Positions 10,034 through 19,964 of a stretch of DNA of 64,000 nt are shown one piece after another. Within the stretch, counting starts at the first letter, position 1, and the number at the start of each line of letters is the position of its first letter. Position numbers and translations under genes: made by a program. This stretch comes from Hydractinia symbiolongicarpus (taxonomy: Eukaryota; Cnidaria; Hydrozoa; Anthoathecata; Hydractiniidae), in the NCBI RefSeq assembly GCF_029227915.1, contig NC_079887.1, positions 24,551,650 to 24,615,649 of the forward strand, written 5' to 3'. Under the pieces are notes generated by a model. It was not told where the DNA came from, searched no databases, and saw only the letters and a program-made list of their open reading frames with translations.

Positions 10034-10700
10034 TTTGGGCAGCCAGAGATCCTGATAAACCGCCAGAATATTATAATCCAATATATTCTGGACCTCTTTA
10101 CCATTACGCGTTATGCGTAGATTTCGTACTAGGCTGTGTGATAACGCTGTGTGAGAAAGTCTATAAAGAGAGTACTTGCAACTAAGACCGGTGAGCTAAG
10201 GGCTATTACAGCCATACAATGGGATTTAGGTCCTACACGTATCCAGGCCCTAGGTTTTACCGACTATCAAACACCTATCAGGGGTAGTAGGGCAATGGTC
10301 CAGAAACTCATACAAAAGGAGGAACATATTGCAATGGACTCACTTGATGGTATTAGAAATACCGAAATTTTCGTTGATGAGTCGAAAAGACTTATTCAGG
10401 AAACTGCTTTGGGGGAATATCGATGGCCTCGATCAACGTGAAATAAATGGGCTTCATCAGACATCACAAACTATCAGGGGCGCCCTGGGAGTACTGCGGG
10501 CAAGGCAGATTCTTGATAAGGAGATTAAAGAAGCCGAGTAGGACCTTGAAAAAGGAAGTGATTTAAAGGAGACTGCTGAGGAGAAAACACAAAGACAATA
10601 GATTTATAGCCAGCTGAGTTCCATCAAGGATATGCTAATGAAAATTGCTAAGGATGACACGTTCCAGCTTAAGAAGCTAAAAATACTCTTCAAGGAGCAG
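10034..10700 (+). pseudogene. Unique spacer of the palindrome: sequence upstream of the right-arm capsid gene
   Basis: Present once, between the arms. Plus-strand coding-like pieces read into the right capsid copy: PPEYYNPIYSGPLYHY near 10058, then GELRAITAIQWDLGPTRIQ (10190-10245), RGALGVLRARQILDKEI (about 10470-10520) and QLKKLKILFKEQFDLDNHRR just before and across the arm edge. Stops and shifts interrupt it. It is most simply the 5' part of the capsid gene and the gene before it, kept only in the right-hand copy. Confidence 0.45.
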
Positions 10701-11508
10701 TTTGACCTTGACAACCATCGGCGTATGGTAACACGTTTTCAATCCCCCTTGGTAAGATGTTTGAATTATCCCGTGACTTACCCTTTTATCCAGCGGGCTT
10801 ATATGACCGATTGCAGTTTGTCCTACATTTTGCATCATATGGTGACGTCATTAAGGATGCAGAGACGGCGGCCTCGGGAAGCACGACAGCAAACGTAGCG
10901 GATGGAGCCTATAATATCACAAATATCAAGCTAGAATTTGACAAAATGAGTCATGAAGGTCTACCGAGGGCTATGATGTCACGGTATGCAAGATCGGCAA
11001 TGCCCTATGAACGGATACTCCGTAGCAAAGTAGTCATGATGAAAAAGGCGGACACTTCGTATAATTTGCAGATTGATACCCCTGCCAAGTCCTTGAAAGG
11101 CGTCATACTACTCTTTATAGACCCTGGGAAAGTGAAGCCCTAACCTGGTATCAACGAAGTGTTCTACAACCCTCAAATTGAGATGATAAGCGTGATGGTG
11201 GAAGGGGAACCCAATAAGCTCTGCTCGCATGCCATGCTTCCAAAAGACATGCTTGAGCCAATTGTCAACATTTTCTTTAGCCATGACTCAAGTGTCACAA
11301 TCGGCCAGTTCATGACAGAGAGGTACGCCCTGTTTATCGACTTTCGGGCATCCCCCAACAATATTTTGCATGGATCGGAGAGACCCCTGCAACGTCTAAG
11401 TGATGGCATCACCCTGCGCTGATGGTGGAACCGGTTATTTTAGGTGTTACGTGTATCTTCTGCAAGACGCGCAAATGAACATCTTGGATGGTAGGCCCGA
11501 TCGTGTGG
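10701..11508 (+). pseudogene. Major capsid protein, right-arm copy
   Basis: Mirror of 9226-10033. Frames at 10757-11143, 11159-11422 and 11420-11508. It differs from the left copy at a few residues (LSRDL against LTRDL; VILLF against VLLLF). Unlike the left copy it still has upstream sequence, in the spacer. The frameshift just before 10757 and the two internal breaks are shared. Confidence 0.6.
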
Positions 11509-11522
11509 AGTAATAATAACCA

Positions 11523-12256
11523 TTCACCATTACAACACCCAATGAGATCTACCAGTTTTATTTACTCTACATGCCCTACAGTAGGGTATATGGAAACACA
11601 TATAAATACATCCTGACGGGGATTGACGTAGCTTCAAGGTATAAGGTAGCGAGGCCCCTAAGAACGAAGAAAGCTAACTATGTCGCAGAGATGTTGAAGG
11701 ACATCTACAAGGCAGGACCCTTACACTACCCCAAGATCTTTCAGTGTGACAATGGTAGTGAGTTTAAATCTGACGAAACCAAGCTACGGGAGGGAAAAGG
11801 GGTGGAGATTAAACGGGCTATTACCAAGTACCACCATTCACGACCTCCGTGTAACCTTACAGCAAGTTGCTTGCGAAAAGGCTTTTTAAGCCTCAAGATG
11901 CACAAGAGTTAACTTCCGATGAGACTAGTAACATCTGGGTCAAACACCTATATACGGGTTTTAACAGTACAAAGACCACAATGATTGGCATCAAGCCCGC
12001 GAAGGTGATCAAACTCGAAGTTGTCCCGCTTGCAAAAAACGAGGAATATCCCGAAGAGAAACCCCGACCTGCGGATGGATTGTACTTGTACCTCCTACAA
12101 CCAGGAGCGGGGCACGGTGATGCGAGACGACGTGCATCGGATGCTTTCTGGAGTAAAAAGAAGTACAGGTTGGATAAGATTGTAGTGGGTAGCCGTGTTT
12201 TGTACTACCTAAAAGACGTCCTGAAAGGTGCCTCGTCTTGGAAGAATTTATGTTGA
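11523..12256 (+). pseudogene. int: Integrase fragment, right-arm copy
   Basis: Mirror of 8478-9211. The Tyr codon replacing the first catalytic Asp is at 11559-11561, and the second Asp (DNGSEF) is at 11748-11750. The frameshift and loss of the Glu-bearing stretch around 11855 are the same as in the left copy. Confidence 0.8.
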
Positions 12257-12357
12257 TCCCCGAAGATTTCAAAGTGCCTCCAGAACATGTTAAGGAGTGG
12301 TAAACATCCCCACATTTGAATACATTTTTTACTACTTGCTGGTAGTAAAATTCGTGC

Positions 12358-13210
12358 CTATTCCGCGAGTTCCAACAGACCCTCATGTGTATAATGCTCA
12401 CCAAGCCTAAAATGTCTCACACGCTCCGGGTTTACCCCTAATACATCTACGTTCTCGGAGCCAATTGTAATGTACGATTGCATTTGCAGTCTCTGTCAGC
12501 ACCACAATCTCACCCTTAGGGTATTCGACGAGCTTATTTCGTATTTTTTGAGCTACATACCCCTGTTTGCCACAGATGGCAAGATATTGGAAGGGATCGT
12601 CGTTGTTCTTTTGTATAATGGCCATGCTATTATCCTTGCCGGGATCTTCGAGGTGGGGCGCGGCACGTTGCTGTAGCTCCTCAATTTCATCCCTCAACAT
12701 CACGAGCTGGATATCCCTATACTCACTTTCATCATTGAGGAAAGCTGGTGCATTATCCTTATCCTCAATGGCTTGACGCTGCTCCTTGAATTCATCCTAT
12801 AATTTTTCGACACCTTTTTGAGCTAGCCATTTAATTAGTTTCACTGCTTTGGATTTCCTAGAACGGTGCATAATTTCAAGCGCCCCTTCCAGCGTGACAA
12901 AGACGTCATGCCGTTTTTTTACTCCTCCTGGCATACCTGAAGAACTGTACTCGCTACATACAGTTCCCATCATACCCTCTATTTCTCCCCTCGATATTGT
13001 CATATGACGACCAAGTCCATACTGCCTAGCATTTTGAATACATAGGAATCTCTCGAGGTCGGCACGTTTGAAGAAGGGCTGATTATGTTTATCGAAAAAG
13101 GTCTCAATGGCTCCTGTAGGTAATGCATTGAATAGGGCGAGTTGTGAAGACATTTTTCTATATACCAATGCTTGGCCGGAGGATTTCAACATGGTCATTT
13201 TAATACCCAT
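12358..13210 (-). pseudogene. MSV199-type protein, right-arm copy
   Basis: Mirror of 7524-8376, with the same TAG between the N-terminal domain and the coiled-coil. A few substitutions: LPTGAIE for LLTGAIE, RAD for RAN, GALEIM for GVLEIM. ATG at 13210. Confidence 0.65.
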
Positions 13211-13676
13211 TAGTGCCCGTTTGAGTCATAGTCCTCTAGGTTAATTTCGGCAAATACATAGCCATAAGTCTTGTTAATGACATGAAAAATGGAAAAGTTG
13301 GGGGCATCGGGGTTATATCGTATAAAGATGCATCCCAAGGCCTTCTCGATATGTTTTTGACTCCTCACCTCGTAGCCTATATCCCTATCAGCATGTCCAA
13401 ATTCATCACATTCGATAGCCAATCTGTACCTCGGGAAGTACAAGTCGATGTTATATCCATCAATATGATGCTGCGTCAACATATCTTCACCGTCAAAAGC
13501 GGTACGGATGTTACAAAGGGTGCCTTCCTCCTTGGATAAAAGCTTTATATTTTGGATTTCCATACCACAACGCCTCGCATTTTAATAGCATCCAAGCTTT
13601 TGCATCGAACCAGGATTTCCGTGACGACTTCGGCGGAAATAAATATATCATGCCCATTTTTCCCTATTCCTCGCAT
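13210..13676 (-). pseudogene. Vsr-like nuclease domain protein, right-arm copy
   Basis: Mirror of 7058-7524. It keeps the D...E-x-D nuclease pattern, the frameshift and the one-base TAATG overlap with the MSV199 gene. Protein sequence identical to the left copy over 13210-13563. Confidence 0.65.
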
Positions 13677-13747
13677 ACCTAATTAGGAGGAGGATGATTG
13701 AGAAAGTTTATCCCTACGTTGTCCTTTAATATGTCTGTATGATGTTT

Positions 13748-14350
13748 TTATCCCTGCAATACCCAGAACCTACCAAGATCAGCTCTTTTGAACCATGGGC
13801 CTCACAATCGTATAGACATGCATGCTTGGACCTCTTCAACTCGGCCTTGATTTGATATCAATCGGATATCAAATTCGTCTCTTCGTGTATCATTTTCATA
13901 TCTGAGCGCTCATTAGGGTACCATAAAAACAGAGCTCCTCAGATTCTTGGCCAGGGCAGTATACGACTGCGTGAGTAGCTATCAACTATGCTTTCTGTGT
14001 CTACCTGAAATAGCAAGCTCAAGTAGGGATTGCCGACGCTAATCAAGACCCTTGTCAGCTATGACGTCGTCAATCACAAACAACGTGTTCTCACCTGCCA
14101 ACAATGAGGACAATTTCGATATCCATTCAAACAACTCATTTCCGGGCTCTATAAAGAAGACATAATTACCCTTCCAAAGTGAGGCTCTTTCAAGAAAGGT
14201 ACTGTTCCAACGTATAGTAGAGCATAAGATGACTATGTTGTGGAAGTGCTTCCTGTACTAATTTTCCAACAGGTCCAAAACGCGCTGTGTCTTGCCACAA
14301 GAAGTAGGACCTGTGAAAATTGCCGTATGCGGTTCCTTCGCGACATCCAT
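13748..14350 (-). pseudogene. Packaging ATPase, right-arm copy
   Basis: Mirror of 6383-6986, with Walker A and Walker B in the same frame and the same in-frame TAG after LLEN. One base shorter than the left copy. Confidence 0.82.
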
Positions 14351-14353
14351 TTA

Positions 14354-14744
14354 CTAATAGTTGCTCCATTTTCGATCATGAATCTTGGGGTATATGGCGG
14401 CACAGCCCGAACATATCAACACACCTCCATAATTGTCTACCAAAGACCCCTGACAGGTAGGGCAAAGCTTGGTATTTCGAGACTGGTATTTGAGGGGTGG
14501 TGGAGTATATATTAATTTACCCTGTAGGCATCTTAATGCATTGTGGTACCTCTGGACGAGCTTTGTCTTCTCGGAGCTTTCTTCGATGAGTTCAATAACC
14601 TTTTTTCCTCGCGTTCTTTTTTAAGTCAACCTTGCTCTTCCTATTCCATTCGGCAAGTCTCTTGCCGGCTGCCACACGACCCTCATTCTTTGGCGGTTTT
14701 GTTATAACCCCCCCATCTTGTTGTTTCTGAACTTCTTCGCTCAT
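14354..14744 (-). pseudogene. Deletion fusion of membrane-protein start with zinc-ribbon gene
   Basis: In gene orientation the sequence begins at 14744 with the first ~48 codons of the membrane protein (MSEEVQKQQD). It then jumps at about 14601 directly into the helical part of the zinc-ribbon gene (ELIEESSEKT). The two parts are out of frame and a TGA follows at once. The zinc-ribbon part keeps its CPTC and CSGC pairs. Confidence 0.6.
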
Positions 14745-14750
14745 TTATTC

Positions 14751-14894
14751 TTATAGTAACGTCTTGGAGTCCTCCACCTCATTCTTCGCATCCTTCTTCT
14801 TCCTGCTCACATGCCGAGCTGTATGGCCCGCTACAAGTAGTGGGGCTAAACACCTCCGGATGGTGCAGTACACGAGGATACCGAGGTCCGTCAT
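14751..14894 (-). CDS. 47-residue micropeptide, right-arm copy
   Basis: Mirror of 4816-4959, still open, with one substitution seen (TIRRCL in place of TIGRCL). It keeps the ATGA overlap with the gene before it and the seven-base gap to the next start. Confidence 0.45.
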   Translation of the reverse strand: MTDLGILVYCTIRRCLAPLLVAGHTARHVSRKKKDAKNEVEDSKTLL

Positions 14895-15240
14895 GGAGTC
14901 CCGAATAATAGGATCTTCCTACGCAAGTCATCTGCACTGTCAATATCTACAAATTTCCCGATCATGCTAGCATACAAGCTTATAACATTGGTAGACGGTG
15001 CTTTCGCAGTCTTCTTCCCCTTTTCATGAAGTTCCCGCTGTACATACTCGGTATGGACCTTGTAGATGACCTCATCTGGAGCCTTGTCAACAAACCCTTC
15101 CGTGCATTTTTTGGGCAGAAATGCCTTTGCCCTTACGCAGGGCTTCCTTTATAATTTGTCGTTTATTGGGTGCAGGCTCTACATGTTCATATTCTGCAGA
15201 GGTGGCAGTGTCGATTACTTGTGCAATATCGGACGACATC
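14891..15240 (-). pseudogene. Small Polinton protein, right-arm copy
   Basis: Mirror of 4470-4819. Differences include AQVIDTA for AQVFDTA and changes around the frameshift (KGISAQKMHGRV), so the break differs slightly from the left copy. No family recognised. Confidence 0.45.
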
Positions 15241-15376
15241 TTTATTATACCCCGATATCGAAAAAAGTACATAGGCAATCAGGGCATACGGTAGGAGTAC
15301 GGCGATTAGTAAGCATGCCTCATTTTTATTCCCCTGTAGACGCTAGGCGGTAATGGCCACGGACAAGCGTCGTAAT

Positions 15377-15784
15377 CTGGTCCTACTGCCCGATCCGTTT
15401 GTCATCTGCCCTGTTGAGTGACAACTTGGATACCTCTTGCGTGTATACCTCATGACCCTTGTTTTGAATTAAGACCTGGCTCTTGTAAACGTCAACGCCC
15501 TCTTCCAGACATCGCTGATAGTCATCGAAGGTGATGGATTTTTTAGTGACGCACCTCTTCACGCCCTTGGTTTTGCGATCACCGCCTTCTTTTGCACGGC
15601 TCTTATAGGTATAGAGTTTTGCCCTCAGGGTGATTAACTTGGGTTAGGGTTAGGGTTAGGGTTAGGGCTAATTTTATCACCCAATTCGTCCTTCATGAGT
15701 CTCACCACCTTCGTTTTCTTGCCTATTGGAAGAGGTCTGTTGCCATCAGGATTATAAGCACTTGTTTCAAAGCGTGCCTGAACA
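15377..15784 (-). pseudogene. polB: DNA polymerase C-terminal fragment, right-arm copy
   Basis: Only the part corresponding to 3925-4333 remains, after the polymerase catalytic motifs. It carries the telomeric tract at 15641-15667. The arm ends at 15784 inside the coding sequence. Confidence 0.8.
15641..15667 (-). repeat. Interstitial telomeric repeat (TTAGGG)4, right-arm copy
   Basis: Same length and position within the polymerase fragment as 4042-4068, in opposite orientation. Confidence 0.9.
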
Positions 15785-16045
15785 ATAATTACCCTTTGTC
15801 TTGAACTGATCCAGGGGGAGAGATTTTAAACACACGAGACATTTCTTCTCTTCCATATTTCTATCTCCCCATTGGGATATAGAAATAATATTATGCGCTC
15901 AATTTCGGAGCTATTAACGATTTTTTGTACCAACCCTGTTTTATCGCGTATTCGTCAAATAGGATCGCTGGCGTCATATAACCGGCAAGTTAAACACCGT
16001 CCTCCATGTCCATCTTAGCACCCAACCTGGAAACCCCCAAGGCCC
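15785..16045 (-). other. Displaced Polinton segment at outer edge of right arm
   Basis: 15863-16042 is the reverse complement of 5474-5653, which in the intact order lies on the other side of the polymerase gene. Between it and the arm (15785-15862) is a short minus-strand open stretch, MEEKKCLVCLKSLPLDQF, with one CxxC pair and no counterpart in the left copy. The piece therefore comes from a rearranged or different version of the element. Confidence 0.6.
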
Positions 16046-18960
16046 CCTTGTTCTTTTTCTTGGTTTCAATTGAAGCACAACTTTATGTTGATCTATATAA
16101 ATATAGATGGCTATGGGGAGAACGATAACGAAGAAAAGTGAAAATTTAAGTAAAAAGATATATCGTATAAGTAGCTGTATAAAGGGCTAATTATACTGTT
16201 CGCACGGTATATATTGTTATTCTGCATAGATAAATAGAATGTCTGTATATTTTATATGGCTAGCCTAACAAATCCTGTTAGTTCACCTGCTTATCGCGGA
16301 TTAACACCAGATAAAACCCAATCTTTAATGGCAAATATTTCTAGACCAACGAGAAATTAATACACTGGGACGACGGGTAAGCTAGAGCTCATTGTATTTT
16401 ATAAAACATTTGTGTACCTGCGACCGTCCTTAAAAATTTTTTTTGCTGTTTTCCGACTGACCTTAGCGATTTATCGCAAACCACAAGAAATTTTTAATAT
16501 TCTTTTATGTTCCCAGTATTTCGGCAATTTCCGACCCCCAATAAAAGTTAAACTACCGATTCAAATTATCATAACGCATATGTATAGTTAAATCAAAATC
16601 AAAATATAGCAAAAAAATAATCAAAACAACAAATTAAGCCGCGATAGCGCACTTCAAACGGCTACCATATTCATTTATATGTATCGGGACTAAGAACGAC
16701 TACAAACAATATTTCTGAAGTGAAGCGACTGTAATGTGCATTTCCCAGAGGTACAAAAAATAAACCTAGCGTAATACAATTAAATAATAATACATTTCTG
16801 ACCAAAATGTAATAAAAATGATCTGCCAACCGACCAACCCCGGAACAAAACTACGAGTCGGAAACGGCAAGCCAACAATTAATTAAGGAAGGCCTGGCCG
16901 CTACGCAACAGTCGCACCAAACATTGACAACATCTTAACTAAGTTGAAACCCATGAGCATAAATACAGTCAATTATACTGATCATTATAAACAAATATGG
17001 CGGCTGCTAGAATTGCGTTATTGCGGCGTTCTATGTTGTTTTCGTTATTCATTTGCTGAAAGATTTGTTTACAACTATTTTATTTAGCTATACTTCTATT
17101 TTAGAGAAAAATAATTTGAGTCAGAAAAGTTTAACTCGTTGGGTCGTAAATCAGTGAAATACTGGAATGTTAAAAAATATTGCGTCGAACTTTTTGTATT
17201 CTGCAAAAATTGTTTAGGTTATTCAGAAAACAGCAAACAAGTAAGATTTTAAGGACAAGCAAATCTCTATAATGATACAAAAGTTGTGTCTGCTTGTGCG
17301 TGGCAAAGTGAATATTATTTTTGAAGTCATCAAAGATATCTCAATTGTTAATTGTCAAATGGAATGTCATGACGTAAGTAACATGTATATACATTTAACA
17401 CAAATAACTAAAATTTAAATTAGTGAATCTATTTCAAGGAAATCATAGCTTTGAGGCCAAATAACTTTAAAAAGGCGTGGTGACGTCAGCCATCTTTTAC
17501 TTTCTTGGCAACTAGCAACACCCTGGGACCAAATTGGTAAGTTCAGAATCGAAACTTTGATAAAGTCATCAAAAATGCTATACATTGTCTTGATAAGTGC
17601 TTTCAGATTTTTACGATAAAGGCAACAGGTATACAACTTTTTTTGTTCTTTAAGGAGTGACTTTGCTGATGTCAGCTTTAGCCGTTTGTCAAAAGCACGT
17701 GATCCAAGATATTTCCTACATAAAAGTTTCACCCTATACATAAATGCAATAGGTAAACAAATTTTTGGATTAAGTTTTGTGTACATTGACTTTTTTTGCT
17801 GATGTCAGCAAAAGTTTTAAACCCTTGTTTCCTTAACCCATTCGGTCCAGGTTTATTCGAACATAATATGACCAGGGGCTTAATTCGCCCACCCCCTTCC
17901 CCCTCAATAATGTTTTATAGGTTTGTCCAAATTGAATCAAACTTAGCTTACCTATAGTACGTCACAAAAGGAAGAAAGTGGCAGGAATAAAATTTTGCTT
18001 GCGGCAGCAATTTTTTGTGACGTCATCAAAATCTTAAAAGTTGTTCAAAATACCACTATCTGCTTAAAATTTAATTACCTCAGTACGCGAGCGAATTTTT
18101 AAGTTCTGCTTGAAGGTTCTGAAAGCTAAATAAAAGTTTTTTTTAACATATTTTCTGGTTTTTACATTGATTAGATGAAAAACTGACGAATATTGCCGCA
18201 AATCCTTTTTTTTCGATTTTGGGGTAAAATTTGAAAAAATCGGGAAATCGGATTAATTACGTGACCAAAAAAAGCAAAATGAGTCTTCATAATTAAACAA
18301 AGTTAATTTGTATGTTTCAAGTTCTAAAGATATTCCTAACAAGAGTTATTATATTTTCCCCATTATAATGGTTTCATAGAGATTTTTAGGCGTAGTTTTA
18401 CGTAATAGGCAATAGTCTCTGAAAGATATGGGACCTGAATATTTTGCACGCAGGTGTTTAATAGATAAATATTATATGGACGAGTTATTGGTAACCCGTA
18501 TATATACTTATACAACAGGCTAACCTGAAGACCAGAATATGTAGGACATGATTTCAACAGGCTTACTAGCATTTTATAACCGTTTTAAGGGTACAACTTA
18601 TTTGGGGGTTGGAGGAAAGCTTTAATAGCCGCATAAATATTTAGGCGTAAAGAAATTATGCACGCAATGAATCACTTTTTCTTATTTTTTAGGTTCGACA
18701 ACCATCACTTGACAGAGTATAAAGAAGAAGAAACTCGACAGAGTATAAAAGCTATATATTCAGACAATCAGATATTTAGACTACTAAACTTTAAATTAAA
18801 TTTAAATTAAATTTGGTAAGCATATTGGTTAATTATTGGTGAACTTACTAAATATATTAAGCCTGCCGAAAAATTTGTGTTTTTTAAATAATATGACAGA
18901 GGTTTCTCTAGTTTTTAAATTTGTTTTTCTTGGTCTCACGCCAACACTGCTATTGTAAAT
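16046..18960. other. AT-rich intergenic stretch, no gene seen
   Basis: No coding sequence I trust. From about 17280 to 17880 there are minus-oriented copies of a dispersed subunit (GGCAACAGG or AATAGG preceding TATACAA, with GACGTCA and GATGTCAGC motifs). It is also seen near 25440, 50510 and 62680-62920. A 123-codon open frame at 17415-17786 overlaps these repeats and looks fortuitous. Just upstream of the Helitron, 18780-18820 is a short AAATTTAAATT run. Confidence 0.5.
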
Positions 18961-18984
18961 CACGCGTAAAGAAACTGCCGCGGA

Positions 18985-19830
18985 ATGATTCTTTTACTGT
19001 CTAGTGAAGTTGAAACTAATCCTGGGCCTTACTCTGTTTTAAAGTCGGTACAAGAATCTTTTCATCAAGGGGATGTCAGGCTCGGAACTTTTATTGGCAC
19101 ACAATGTATGTGTAATTCCCTGTTTGCGGTCGTTTGGTTGGTTATTGAAAAGGTTTCTTTTTGCAACCCAGGTGATTTTGATCATATCCTCAGCGAAGGA
19201 ACAAAGTTGTACACGAGCTTGGGTTACACAAACCAGTACTTGAGTGCAAGTGACCTCCCAAATACTTTGACTGCTGAAAACAAGGTGATACAAATACAAA
19301 GTTTAGAAAATATTTCTCATATTGTTACAGATAACAGCACTACCTTGCGCACATTTCATAATTCATCACATTTCGATAAAGGACGAGGAATGTTGGGCAT
19401 TATAAGCGGCGTTAGTTTTGCTATAATTTGGGGTCACCCACAAGTTTATTTATTTAATCCTCATAGCCGAAATAGTTTTGGACAAATAACAGAATGTGGT
19501 ACATCAGTCCTTTTAAAATTTGATACATTACAACAAGTTGAAAACTACATACGCAAAATTTATGTGTCCCCTGGTCAAGGAAGGTATCTCGAGACTCAAT
19601 ATTTTAAAATACTAACAACTGAACAGATAACCGATAACATTATGCTTTCCATTCGTAAAAAGAGAAAACTAGATCAGAAAAAAAGTAAGTGCGAGAGAGG
19701 CCGAGTAAAACAAAAAGAGTTAACAAACACTTATAGAAAAACAGAATATGACCAAGCTAAGCTAAGAGTGGATAGGCAAATATCAAAGAACGGAACAGGG
19801 CCAAGCGAGGCAAAGAGAAGCCATAACTAG
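18985..19830 (+). CDS. 2A-like leader plus C76/OTU-like cysteine protease (Helitron)
   Basis: Open frame of 281 residues, still intact. Residues 8-15 are EVETNPGP (19006-19029), close to the 2A consensus D-V/I-E-x-N-P-G-P with Glu in place of Asp. In 2A peptides the ribosome skips the bond before the last Pro. The following domain has GTFIGTQCMCNSL, with the likely nucleophile Cys, and VYLFNPHSRNSFG, with the likely His. This spacing resembles the herpesvirus-tegument-type C76 deubiquitinase family; OTU is the alternative, since OTU proteases are known in Helentrons. The tail (residues ~220-281) is very basic with repeated R-x-T-E-like units. An in-frame TAA at 18967 lies just upstream, so the 2A motif really is near the N-terminus. 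Confidence 0.65.
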   Translation: MILLLSSEVETNPGPYSVLKSVQESFHQGDVRLGTFIGTQCMCNSLFAVVWLVIEKVSFCNPGDFDHILSEGTKLYTSLGYTNQYLSASDLPNTLTAENKVIQIQSLENISHIVTDNSTTLRTFHNSSHFDKGRGMLGIISGVSFAIIWGHPQVYLFNPHSRNSFGQITECGTSVLLKFDTLQQVENYIRKIYVSPGQGRYLETQYFKILTTEQITDNIMLSIRKKRKLDQKKSKCERGRVKQKELTNTYRKTEYDQAKLRVDRQISKNGTGPSEAKRSHN

Positions 19831-19964
19831 ATATCGTGAAACTGAGCAGGGCCAACCAACGCAAAGAACTGCAAATAAACGATATGCAGCCCATGAAGGT
19901 AAAGAAACGTACGCGTGTTAACATTTTGCCCCATTCTAATGCAAAAATAAATCAATTTAAAAAA

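Larger units (their letters stand above)
10701..15784. repeat. Right arm of large inverted duplication
   Basis: Reverse complement of 3925-10033, missing about 1.02 kb that corresponds to 5112-6135. The deletion joins at 14599-14603 with only two or three bases of shared sequence (GGT). Outer end at 15784 pairs with 3925. Nearly identical to the left arm outside the deletion. Confidence 0.92.

Noticed and set aside
3925-15784. Inverted duplication as a normal Polinton terminal inverted repeat
   Set aside because: The arms carry most of the genes and the fold lies in the capsid gene, far from any element end. Polinton terminal repeats are noncoding and up to about 1-2 kb. An assembly artefact cannot be excluded and is listed as a test.
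17415-17786. 123-codon open frame on the minus strand as a gene
   Set aside because: It overlaps dispersed repeat subunits, has no recognisable domain and poor composition for a protein.
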